13,521 nucleotides of DNA, taken from the NCBI GenBank assembly GCA_038323965.1, contig JBBQHM010000057.1, positions 1-13,521 on the forward strand. Reading direction: 5' to 3'. Below, one piece after another: positions 1 through 7,084 of this stretch. The DNA is from JBBQHM01 sp038323965. GTDB lineage: Bacteria > Verrucomicrobiota > Verrucomicrobiia > Chthoniobacterales > UBA10450. The first letter of the stretch is position 1. Each line of letters begins with the position of its first letter. The notes beneath the pieces were generated by a model. That model worked only from the letters and a program-made list of their open reading frames with translations. It searched no databases and was not told the DNA's origin. A program made the position numbers and the translations under genes.

Positions 1-380
1 TCATCCGGACTCGGCCAAGCGCAGCTCTGACAATCGAATCCGTCCTTCTGATTTAACGCGAGAAGCAGTTTCGTCCCGCGCACAAGTCCCGGCTCGCGCG
101 CCATGAATCGCAACGATTGGTAAACCCCGGGAAGGCCGGCCGCGATCGCATGCCGTTTTGTGATCTCCGTTCCGGCTGTCTCAACCGGCGTCTGCGCACC
201 TGGCGTCGGCGTCTGCTGCTCGTGATCGGCGTTTTCGGCGGGCGCTGTTTTCGGCGTTCCGCTCCCGATATGCGTCGGTTTCTGCGCAACGCTATCGAGC
301 TGCTGTTCGTGCGCCGGATCAGCGTCACGATCGGGATCAGGCGGATGATGCATATGCGGTTCGTCCCTATTCATAATCAT
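1..380 (-). CDS. FdhF/YdeP-family molybdopterin oxidoreductase, N-terminal part (partial)
   Basis: This is the first 126 codons of a gene that runs off the left edge, so it has no stop here. The conserved part begins near residue 78 (AIAAGLPGVYQSLRFM), continues through VRGTKLLLALNQ, and ends in GFDCQSCAWPSPD (114-126) with Cys117 and Cys120. That entry segment is typical of the FdhF/YdeP group of formate-dehydrogenase-like molybdopterin enzymes. These carry a bis-MGD cofactor and are mostly of unknown substrate. Residues 1-75 are a His/Pro/Gln/Asp/Thr-rich low-complexity extension with no visible signal peptide. Two in-frame ATGs exist, at 380 and 374, and neither has a clear ribosome site. 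The gene is divergent from moaA, whose product helps build the cofactor, which supports the assignment. Family confidence is good; the substrate is unknown. Confidence 0.72.
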   Translation of the reverse strand, partial: MIMNRDEPHMHHPPDPDRDADPAHEQQLDSVAQKPTHIGSGTPKTAPAENADHEQQTPTPGAQTPVETAGTEITKRHAIAAGLPGVYQSLRFMAREPGLVRGTKLLLALNQKDGFDCQSCAWPSPD

Positions 381-453
381 CGATAATACGCACCAGCAAT
401 GATCTTCGGGTTGATAAATCTAAGGCTATCGCGACGTGCGAACAGTTGATGCT

Positions 454-496
454 TTTCAATTAGTTGCCCTGCACGGCAACTGCGCGGTTATTGAAA
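454..496 (+). promoter_or_regulatory. Nested inverted repeat in the moaA leader
   Basis: TTTCAAT (454-460) can pair with ATTGAAA (490-496), and inside it GTTGCC (463-468) can pair with GGCAAC (475-480) around a 6-base loop. The outer stem ends four bases before the moaA ATG, so it covers the place where a ribosome site would be. It could be a translation-control hairpin or a protein operator. It does not look like the published Moco RNA motif as far as I can judge by eye. Confidence 0.4.
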
Positions 497-500
497 CCGT

Positions 501-1475
501 ATGATCGACAGCAGTCAGCGCACAATCGACTACCTGCGCATCTCGATCACTGATCGGTGCAACGAGCGCTGTCTCTATTGTCTGCCGGAAGGTTTCACCG
601 ACTGGAAAGAGCGCGATGAAATTCTGACCTACGAGGAAATCCTGAACGTCGTCCGGCTCTCCGTCCGCCTCGGCTTCCGAAACTTCCGCGTCACCGGCGG
701 AGAGCCACTCGTCCGGCGCGATGTCGATAAATTTCTCGCGGAATTGATCGCGACGCCCGGCGTCGAGCACGTGGGACTTTCCACCAATGCGACGCGTGTC
801 GCGCCGCTCGTGTCATCGCTCGCGCAGGCCGGGCTCCGCAGCATGAATGTCAGCCTCGATGCCATCGACCCGCAGATTTATCAGCGCGTCACCGGGGGAC
901 GTCTGACGGATGTCATTACCGGAATCGAGTCAGCACTCGCCGCCGGAATTACCAAAATCAAACTCAACGCCGTCCTGATGCGCGGCGTGAACGAACACCA
1001 AATCTGGCCGTTGTTACACTTCGCCTCCGAGCATGAACTTCCTATTCGCTTCATTGAATTGATGCCGGTCACCTTCACGGAAGTTCTGAACGAATCGAAC
1101 TTCTTCCCCATCGCGGAAGCGAAACGACTGATCGCAGCGCGGACACCGATGACGCCCGAAACGTCAAAGCTCGGATTCGGGCCCGCCACTTATTATCGAC
1201 TGCCGGAATTCGGAATCTCAGTCGGCTTTATCGGCGCGATGACAAATCTGCATTTCTGCGAGACCTGCAGCAAAATGCGACTGACCGCGGATGGAAAAAT
1301 TCGTCCCTGCCTCGGCAATCACGAGGAAGTCGATCTTAAGCCCGCGCTGCGCCCGGTCTTTGACGAACTCGATTTGGAAGCGCGTTTCTTGGAAGCGCTG
1401 CGACGCAAACCACCCGAGCACAGTTTCCGCGACGCCTATCAGCCCGGCCGCGTCATGACTGCGATTGGCGGTTGA
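501..1475 (+). CDS. moaA: GTP 3',8-cyclase MoaA (molybdenum cofactor biosynthesis)
   Basis: This radical-SAM enzyme converts GTP to 3',8-cyclo-7,8-dihydro-GTP, the first step of molybdopterin synthesis, in the cytoplasm. The product is 324 aa, the usual family length. The N-terminal radical-SAM cluster is CNERCLYC (Cys20, Cys24, Cys27), followed by the TGGEP motif at 65-69. The MoaA-specific second cluster is Cys253, Cys256 and Cys270 in a CX2CX13C pattern, which binds GTP. The protein ends in the conserved Gly-Gly (323-324) needed for activity in this family. The ATG at 501 is chosen because MIDSSQRTIDYLRISITDRC matches MoaA N-termini; no good Shine-Dalgarno site precedes it. The gene is divergent from the molybdopterin oxidoreductase, and its 3' end overlaps the photolyase gene tail to tail by 23 bp. 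No other moa gene is visible nearby. Confidence 0.96.
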   Translation: MIDSSQRTIDYLRISITDRCNERCLYCLPEGFTDWKERDEILTYEEILNVVRLSVRLGFRNFRVTGGEPLVRRDVDKFLAELIATPGVEHVGLSTNATRVAPLVSSLAQAGLRSMNVSLDAIDPQIYQRVTGGRLTDVITGIESALAAGITKIKLNAVLMRGVNEHQIWPLLHFASEHELPIRFIELMPVTFTEVLNESNFFPIAEAKRLIAARTPMTPETSKLGFGPATYYRLPEFGISVGFIGAMTNLHFCETCSKMRLTADGKIRPCLGNHEEVDLKPALRPVFDELDLEARFLEALRRKPPEHSFRDAYQPGRVMTAIGG

Positions 1476-2841
1476 GACGCATCAGAGCATTCACTTTCTC
1501 GACGTAACCACCGATATCGCATTTCCGTTCCAGTCCCGCGGCATTCATGTAACGCACCATTCCGAAAATCGGTCGATTCATCCACGGGCGATCGTGTTGA
1601 CCAAAAACCCACGCGACGTTGGCAAATGAATTCGCGTCGCGTCCATCGATAAAAAACTTGTTGTTGAGGGCGAGGGCGGTGGCGTGCGCTGCTTGCGGCG
1701 TGCGGCTCCATTCCAGGATTTTCTTCCCCCAATACATGCGCATGTGGTTATGCATGTAGCCGGTGCAACTCATCTCGTTCATCGCCGCATTCCAGTAAGG
1801 ATCGTGCGTCTGTGCCCTTTCCAGTTGCGCACGAGAATAAAGGTACGGGCGCGGATCCCGGGCATGTGCCGCGAGGGTTTTACGCGACCACTCCGGCAGC
1901 GAATCGTAGCTAGCGTAATTCGGTGTGTGCTCGACCCAATTCATCGAGAGCTCTCGCCGAACCAGTAACTCGTCGATAAAACTATCGATGTTGATTTGCC
2001 CGGCGCGGGAGTGTTTTCGCACTTCCAGCGCGAGCCAAATGGGCGAGATCTGACCGAAGTGAAGATACTTGCTCATGTGCGAAACGTGATCCGTCTGCGG
2101 CTGGTTCCGGTTCTCCCGGTAAACGCCCAAAAGTTGTTTGCAGAAATCGCGAAAAGTTCTCTGCGCCTCGAGCGTGCCGCCCCGGAAATGCTCTGGAACC
2201 GCGCGCACGCTCCGATCGATCTTGAGCTTCCGCAGGACGTTTTCGGGCTGTCGCCAATCTAGTCCGGGCGGCACCAAATTCAGCGACGCTGTCCCCACCT
2301 TCACCCGAGGGGGCTCGCGCAGAAATTCCGGCCACAAGTGCGCGAGCTTCGGACGCAGGGTGCGCGCTGCGAATTCCCTCTTATCCGATGCCAGATCGAT
2401 CGGCACCACGACATCGGCCTCGATTTGCACCACCGGGCATCCCGCTTCTTTCGCCACGCGGCTACGCCACGACTTTTGCACGTGTAAATATCCGCGGTCG
2501 CAGACGATCAGCGACGCGCGTTCTCCCATCTGCAACGCCACCGCCGCCGGATCGCCGCGTTGCAGCGAAAATCCGATCCCGCGTTTTTCCAAGCCGGCGC
2601 CTACATCACGCAGGCCTTCGAGCATGAAAGCATAATGCCGTTCGTTGGCTTCCGGATAACCGTCGGTGATCCCGAACACGACAAGCAGGGGTTTTCGCAA
2701 TTCATTCGCTCGGGCGATCGCATATTCCAGCGCGTGATTAGAAACCGCGCGCTGGGATTGCTGCATCCAGTAGAGAACGTAGTCGCCACCACCGACCGGT
2801 AGCTTATTCAAACGCGCTAGACGCCCCGCCTCGAAACTCAT
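1453..2841 (-). CDS. phr: Class II CPD photolyase (deoxyribodipyrimidine photo-lyase)
   Basis: This flavoprotein uses blue or near-UV light to split cyclobutane pyrimidine dimers in DNA. The length, 462 aa, fits the class II family. The N-terminal antenna domain opens with YVLYWMQQSQRAVSNHALEY (21-40), the class II pattern of Tyr-Trp-Met then Gln-Arg. The FAD-binding C-terminal half shows HMSKYLHFGQISP (255-267), EMSCTGYMHNHMRMYWGKK (356-374) and DGRDANSFANVAW (399-411), then HDRPW and RPIFGMVRYMNAAG, all class II hallmarks. The ATG at 2841 is the only sensible start; an AAGGA sits directly against it, too close for an ideal ribosome site. The gene is divergent from the atypical dehydrogenase and separated from it by about 80 bp. 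A photolyase near CarH-type regulators and carotenoid genes is a common light-response arrangement. Confidence 0.95.
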   Translation of the reverse strand: MSFEAGRLARLNKLPVGGGDYVLYWMQQSQRAVSNHALEYAIARANELRKPLLVVFGITDGYPEANERHYAFMLEGLRDVGAGLEKRGIGFSLQRGDPAAVALQMGERASLIVCDRGYLHVQKSWRSRVAKEAGCPVVQIEADVVVPIDLASDKREFAARTLRPKLAHLWPEFLREPPRVKVGTASLNLVPPGLDWRQPENVLRKLKIDRSVRAVPEHFRGGTLEAQRTFRDFCKQLLGVYRENRNQPQTDHVSHMSKYLHFGQISPIWLALEVRKHSRAGQINIDSFIDELLVRRELSMNWVEHTPNYASYDSLPEWSRKTLAAHARDPRPYLYSRAQLERAQTHDPYWNAAMNEMSCTGYMHNHMRMYWGKKILEWSRTPQAAHATALALNNKFFIDGRDANSFANVAWVFGQHDRPWMNRPIFGMVRYMNAAGLERKCDIGGYVEKVNALMRLNRQSQS

Positions 2842-2920
2842 TCCTTAATTCTACGTCCGGCGGAACTGGAAAGGCGCGTTGATATTTTGCGCGAATCTTC
2901 CCCGTGCCCACAAACGTAAA

Positions 2921-3574
2921 ATGAGCATGAGCCAGATTTGTGCGATCGTCGGATTCGGAGCTGGTAACGGACTGGCGATTGCGAAAGCATTCGCCGCCGA
3001 GGGTTTCGCGCTCGCGCTCATTTCCCGATCAGAAGCCAAACAACAGAAAAATATTGCAGCCCTGGGTGCGGCAGCGCGTTTCTTCGAAGCCGACGCTGCC
3101 AACACTCAATCCCTGGCAGCCGCGTTCGCAAAGATACGGACCGAGGTTGGCCATCCAGCCGTTCTCATTTACAACGCCTTCGCCATGCGCATGGGGCCGC
3201 CGTCGAAAACTTTGCCGGACGATCTCGTCGCTGATTTGAAGACAAATGTTGGCGGCGCGCTCGCTGCGACACACGAGGTTTTACCCGCGATGCGAGCTGC
3301 GCAGCGCGGCACGATTATTTTCACGGGCGGTGGATTTGCGCTCGATCCGATCCCACAGTTCGCCTCCGTCGGCGTCGGGAAAGCCGCGCTGCGCAACCTG
3401 GCATTTTCTCTCGCCAAAGAATTAAAGCCGGACGGGATTCACGTCGGGACAGTGACAATCCAAGGAATGGTGAAGGCCGGCACGCACTTTGATCCGGATA
3501 AAATCGCGCAAAGATTCCTGGAACTTCATCGGCAACCGCCCGGGGCGTTTTCGCCGGAACTCAATTACAATTAA
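2921..3574 (+). CDS. Atypical short-chain dehydrogenase/reductase family protein
   Basis: This is a 217-aa Rossmann-fold protein of the SDR superfamily. The nucleotide-binding loop is VGFGAGNGLAIA (10-21), a GxGxGxG variant. An arginine follows beta-2 (SR, 35-36), which suggests NADP(H) preference. YNA (84-86) stands at the NNAG position and Asn109 at the structural Asn. The catalytic pair is missing: the stretch before Lys154 reads ASVGVGK, so Val150 replaces the Tyr of YxxxK, and Gly occurs where Ser is expected (about 137). This matches a known group of degenerate-site SDR proteins of unknown function. The start at 2921 is chosen over 2879 because the family begins about ten residues before the glycine loop; the ATG at 2927 is also possible. 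The stop overlaps the stop of the convergent glycosyltransferase by 4 bp. It is the divergent neighbour of the photolyase and may share its control region. Confidence 0.82.
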   Translation: MSMSQICAIVGFGAGNGLAIAKAFAAEGFALALISRSEAKQQKNIAALGAAARFFEADAANTQSLAAAFAKIRTEVGHPAVLIYNAFAMRMGPPSKTLPDDLVADLKTNVGGALAATHEVLPAMRAAQRGTIIFTGGGFALDPIPQFASVGVGKAALRNLAFSLAKELKPDGIHVGTVTIQGMVKAGTHFDPDKIAQRFLELHRQPPGAFSPELNYN

Positions 3575-4701
3575 TCATTCGCCGCCGCGTACTGCCGGCC
3601 TTTCCACTCCACCGATTTCCCGAGTAGATTGCGCAGAAACGCGCGCCATTGGATCGCGAGAAGTGCGAGGACGCCGAGCGGATGGAGGAGCGCGCTGATT
3701 AGCGGCTGCTCAAAACGGCGAAGCGATATGAATCTCGGTGTGAGTGCGCACACGACGGCGCACGCCGCGATAACCGAAACCGTGGGTGAACGCGTTATCG
3801 CAGACGCCAGAAGAATGAACGGCAGGACTTGTCCCCCAAATAATATGAGCGACATCGGCCCGATTGTTTTCGGCGCCGCGAGTCCCTCCGTTGCGTTCTT
3901 GCTCAGGCCGCTCCAAACCTCCGCGTTTTTGCGGTACATCCGGCAGGTGGCAAGATCGGTGGCGTCGAACAAATCTGTTTGAAAGCCAGCGACGCGAAAT
4001 GCCCGCGGCAGCTTTAGGCCATCGTGGAGCGCGTTGTGAAATCCCGCGTGTCCGCCAGAGGCAAAGTACGGGTCGCGTTCGGCCACGAGAAGCTGACCGC
4101 ACCCGGCGGAACAGGCGGGCGATGAATCGCGCCGTCGCATCATCGAGAGCGGCAGAAAGCCGAGCAACACGAAGTGAATCAGCGGCAGAAGTAGATAATC
4201 GGAAACCGTCCCCAGCTCCTGACGCGGAATCCCGCTGACGAGTTGGGCGCCGCTTTCCGACACAAAATCCGACAGGCGGACGAGCGCATCTGGCGCCAGA
4301 CGAACGTCGGCGTCGAGAAATACGAGGAGAGCATTTCGCGCGTGCCCGGCGAGAATGTGGCAGGCATGCTGTTTGCCGCACCAGCCGGCCGGCAGAGGCG
4401 GTGCTGTTTCAAGCCGCACGCGCGCATCGCTGCGCGCAAAACCGCCGACGATCTCTGCAGTCGTGTCGGTGGAGCCGTCATCCAGGACGACCACTTCAAA
4501 TTCGATACCGGCGTTGGCCAGGACTGCTCGAAGTGTCGGGTGAATATTTCGCTCCTCATCGCGAGCGGGTATTAAGACCGAAACGGCGGGCCGCTGCCGC
4601 GCCGGGCCGGAACGGATCGTTCGATAAAGTCGAAAATTAACGAGAAATAAGATGCATGGACCTGCCGCCAGCAGGAACGCGATGAACGCGATAACCGTCA
4701 T
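3571..4701 (-). CDS. crtQ: Membrane-anchored family 2 glycosyltransferase, CrtQ-like
   Basis: The 376-aa product probably transfers a sugar from a nucleotide sugar to the carboxyl end of a carotenoic acid at the inner face of the membrane, as CrtQ does in staphyloxanthin synthesis. An N-terminal hydrophobic helix (about 2-23) is followed by the GT2 fold. It has VSVLIPARDEERNI and VVVLDDGSTDTT for nucleotide binding, the DxD-type FLDADV, FASGGHAGFHNALHDGLKL in the acceptor/base region, and RMYRKNAEVWSGLSKN. Three or four hydrophobic helices make up the last 130 residues. The ATG at 4701 overlaps the stop of the acyltransferase gene as ATGA, which supports this start over the upstream in-frame codon at 4764. 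It is the last gene of the carotenoid operon. The family is certain; the exact acceptor is inferred from context. Confidence 0.82.
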   Translation of the reverse strand: MTVIAFIAFLLAAGPCILFLVNFRLYRTIRSGPARQRPAVSVLIPARDEERNIHPTLRAVLANAGIEFEVVVLDDGSTDTTAEIVGGFARSDARVRLETAPPLPAGWCGKQHACHILAGHARNALLVFLDADVRLAPDALVRLSDFVSESGAQLVSGIPRQELGTVSDYLLLPLIHFVLLGFLPLSMMRRRDSSPACSAGCGQLLVAERDPYFASGGHAGFHNALHDGLKLPRAFRVAGFQTDLFDATDLATCRMYRKNAEVWSGLSKNATEGLAAPKTIGPMSLILFGGQVLPFILLASAITRSPTVSVIAACAVVCALTPRFISLRRFEQPLISALLHPLGVLALLAIQWRAFLRNLLGKSVEWKGRQYAAAND

Positions 4702-5525
4702 TTGTCGCCGTGTTCGCGCACAAACTCTTCGCCGCGCAGCTTCGCTTTGGCCGCTCGATACCAATCATAGACTCCGCCCTGTCCCGCGCGACCACGCAGG
4801 ATCACTTGAAACGCGTCCGGGTCGCGCCGCCGCGATTCGAGCGCGAGAGCATCCTGCGTCGCCTCAAGTTTATTTTTAAACAACGAAGTCCAGCCGTCGG
4901 CATCGCGCCCTTGAGTAATCACGATCGGTTCCCCGAAGCGGACCAGTATTTCCGGAAGTCGCTCTTCCCAGAAGACAAATTCCGCTGCCATCGGAACGAA
5001 TAGAGCCTGCTCCGCTCGCGCGGCCAGATGTCCCAAACCCACTTCGAATGTCACTGGTCGTTCCCTTGCGTCTGCGAACCGACCCTGCGGTGTCAGCGCC
5101 AGAATGTGACTCGATTTTTGCAGGACAGATTCCGCCGTTCGCAAAAACTGAATGGCGCCTCGCGTCGTCTTTTTTTCCACACCAAAAAATCCCAGTCGCC
5201 CGAGAAGCCTATATCTCGTTAGGGCGTCAGCATCGATCGGTGAAAAAGAACGACGCGCCGGGAAAAATTCGGCTTTCAGGGCCAGCCACATCAGCGGATC
5301 CCACCAGGAAGCGTGATTACAAAAGATAACCAACGGCTGCTCGCAGTCGCGCGGAGGAAGCCCGGTGCGCGAAACGCGGAGCGAATGAAAATGGCGCCGC
5401 AGATATCGCTGCGAGTAGGCGGTGAACCACCGCGACAGCAGCGGCGACGTGGCCGGAAGATAATCTCGCTCGCTCACCGGCGCGTGGGCGGAGTCCCCTA
5501 CCGCGGCGGCAGTCCGGCTTTGCAT
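4698..5525 (-). CDS. PlsC-type acyltransferase of the carotenoid operon
   Basis: This is a 275-aa member of the lysophospholipid acyltransferase (PlsC) superfamily. The HX4D catalytic motif is NHASWWDP (about 70-77). FFGVEKKTTRGA matches motif II, and LTPQGRFAD replaces the usual EGTR motif, with Gln for Glu. Such PQGRF-type acyltransferases occur in bacterial carotenoid clusters. By position, this one would attach a fatty acyl chain to the glycosylated carotenoid, the job done by the unrelated CrtO in Staphylococcus; that role is inferred. A TTG at 5531 would overlap the preceding stop by 4 bp, and an ATG at 5525 begins 3 bp after that stop's last base; I prefer the ATG. Its stop overlaps the glycosyltransferase start (ATGA), so the two are probably translationally coupled. 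Confidence 0.82.
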   Translation of the reverse strand: MQSRTAAAVGDSAHAPVSERDYLPATSPLLSRWFTAYSQRYLRRHFHSLRVSRTGLPPRDCEQPLVIFCNHASWWDPLMWLALKAEFFPARRSFSPIDADALTRYRLLGRLGFFGVEKKTTRGAIQFLRTAESVLQKSSHILALTPQGRFADARERPVTFEVGLGHLAARAEQALFVPMAAEFVFWEERLPEILVRFGEPIVITQGRDADGWTSLFKNKLEATQDALALESRRRDPDAFQVILRGRAGQGGVYDWYRAAKAKLRGEEFVREHGDK

Positions 5526-5527
5526 TT

Positions 5528-7084
5528 TCAAGCCAATGCCATTTCAGCCGCGACGGCAGTTTTAGCAGCGACGCCGTCCTGATCCAAAGTGTCGGCCGCG
5601 ATCCAGCCGCTCATCATCACCATTGGCATGCCGGGTCCGGGATGCGCGGCACCGCCGGCCAGATAAAGCCCGCGCAAATCGGGCGAGCGGTTGCCGGGTT
5701 TGAACGCCCCAAGAAATCGTCCATGACTCGCCAGCCCGTAAATCGCGCCGTTCAAAACGTGATAGCGGTCGTGAATATCCTGCGGGGTCAACGCGCTCTC
5801 GGACACGATCCGTTCCTCAATGTCCGGCATTTTTCCCGTCCGCTTCAGCTTATCGAGAATCACTTTGCGATACGCCGGGAACATCTTTTTCCAGTCGTGA
5901 TGCGACCGCAGATACGGCGTGTGGACGAGAACGTAAAGCGCTTCGCCGCCGGCGGGAGCGACTGCCGATTCGGTGCAGCTGGTGGCCGCAAGATAGCAGG
6001 TCGGATCGGGCGCAGGTTCGCCTTTTTGGTAGATCCAATCGAACTCCTCTTTCGGATCGTGGCTAAAAACGAAATCGTGATGCGCTAGGTGTTCGTAGCG
6101 CTCACGCAAGCCGAGATAGAGGACAACGCCCGAACAGGCTGGCTCGTAGCTGCGCCGCTTTTCAAATGCCTTCGCCGCCGGGCCGTCGATAAGCTCGCGA
6201 TGCGTCCGCACCGAATCGCAATTTGAGATGAGCGCGCCAAGCTGAATTACCTCGCCCGTGTTCGTGCGAACGCCAGTCACTCCACCTTCGCGCGTCAGAA
6301 TTTTCTCGATCGACGTCTCCGTTCGAATCTCGACTCCGAGTTCGCGGGCAAGCTTGGCCAGCGCGCGCGGCACCGCGCCGGTGCCTCCCATGGGATACCA
6401 AATTCCCTCGTCCGTCTGCATGTGCGCAATCCCGCACAAAACCGCCGGCGAATTATAGGGCGACGAACCGACATACTGCGTGAAGTGATCCATCATCTGC
6501 GCGACGCGCGCATCGGGCGTGTGTGAGCGAACGACGCCGGCAACACTTCGCCCCATCTTCATCGCCATCACGTCGCCGAGCATTTTCGGATCGAACGATG
6601 CCTTCAGCTCAAACATGTCGCGCAGCCCGCCGATCGGTTTGTAGAAAAAGAAACGCTCGGAAATTCCGCTCAGACGTTCCGCAAATTCAGCGAAACGTTT
6701 ATAACCACCGCCCGAATCGTTGCCGGGCGAAAAGGCGTCGAGCCTTGCCGCCATCGCGTTGACGTTTTGCACGAGATCGAGCTGCGAACCGTCATCGAAA
6801 AAACAGCGCCACTGCGGGTCGAGCCGCACCAGTTCCAGGTAATCCTCGAGCCGACGTCCCGCTTCGGAAAAGATGCGCCGCAGCACCGACGGCAGCGTGA
6901 CGATCGTCGGCCCCATGTCGAAACGGAATCCATCCTGCGTCAAGACCGCGGCTTTTCCGCCCAGCCATTCGTTCCGCTCGAAGAGAGTGACGCGATATCC
7001 GCGCGCCGCCAAAACGCACGCCGCCGCGAGTCCGCCGAGACCGCCGCCGACCACGCCGATTGGATGTGCGCTTCGATCACTCAC
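5528..7084 (-). CDS. CrtI-family carotenoid oxidase/desaturase, probable CrtP-type
   Basis: This 518-aa FAD-dependent amine-oxidase-fold enzyme belongs to the phytoene-desaturase family. It has an N-terminal dinucleotide site GVVGGGLGGLAAA (10-22), ending in Glu-Arg (FERN) and LGGKA, and the C-terminal FAD motif YLAGGAAHPGPGMPMVMMSG (474-493). It is the second CrtI paralogue in the operon and lies just downstream of an aldehyde dehydrogenase. In C30 pathways that position belongs to the CrtP/CrtNb oxygenase, which turns a terminal methyl into an aldehyde. That specificity is inferred; a desaturase role cannot be excluded. The start codon is GTG at 7084, overlapping the aldehyde dehydrogenase stop by 8 bp (GTGAGTGA). 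The stop is directly followed by the acyltransferase start. Tight packing on both sides points to coupled translation. Confidence 0.88.
   Translation of the reverse strand: MSDRSAHPIGVVGGGLGGLAAACVLAARGYRVTLFERNEWLGGKAAVLTQDGFRFDMGPTIVTLPSVLRRIFSEAGRRLEDYLELVRLDPQWRCFFDDGSQLDLVQNVNAMAARLDAFSPGNDSGGGYKRFAEFAERLSGISERFFFYKPIGGLRDMFELKASFDPKMLGDVMAMKMGRSVAGVVRSHTPDARVAQMMDHFTQYVGSSPYNSPAVLCGIAHMQTDEGIWYPMGGTGAVPRALAKLARELGVEIRTETSIEKILTREGGVTGVRTNTGEVIQLGALISNCDSVRTHRELIDGPAAKAFEKRRSYEPACSGVVLYLGLRERYEHLAHHDFVFSHDPKEEFDWIYQKGEPAPDPTCYLAATSCTESAVAPAGGEALYVLVHTPYLRSHHDWKKMFPAYRKVILDKLKRTGKMPDIEERIVSESALTPQDIHDRYHVLNGAIYGLASHGRFLGAFKPGNRSPDLRGLYLAGGAAHPGPGMPMVMMSGWIAADTLDQDGVAAKTAVAAEMALA

Noticed and set aside
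117..386. Plus-strand open frame of 89 codons at the left edge
   Set aside because: It is antisense to the molybdopterin oxidoreductase start, whose conserved motifs are clear; the plus frame is Arg-rich and shows no family pattern.
381..500. Molybdenum cofactor riboswitch in front of moaA
   Set aside because: Only a simple nested inverted repeat is visible; I cannot match it by eye to the known Moco RNA motif, so only the repeat is reported.
3560..3590. Terminator between the convergent SDR and glycosyltransferase genes
   Set aside because: The two stop codons overlap and no hairpin with a T-run is seen on either strand.
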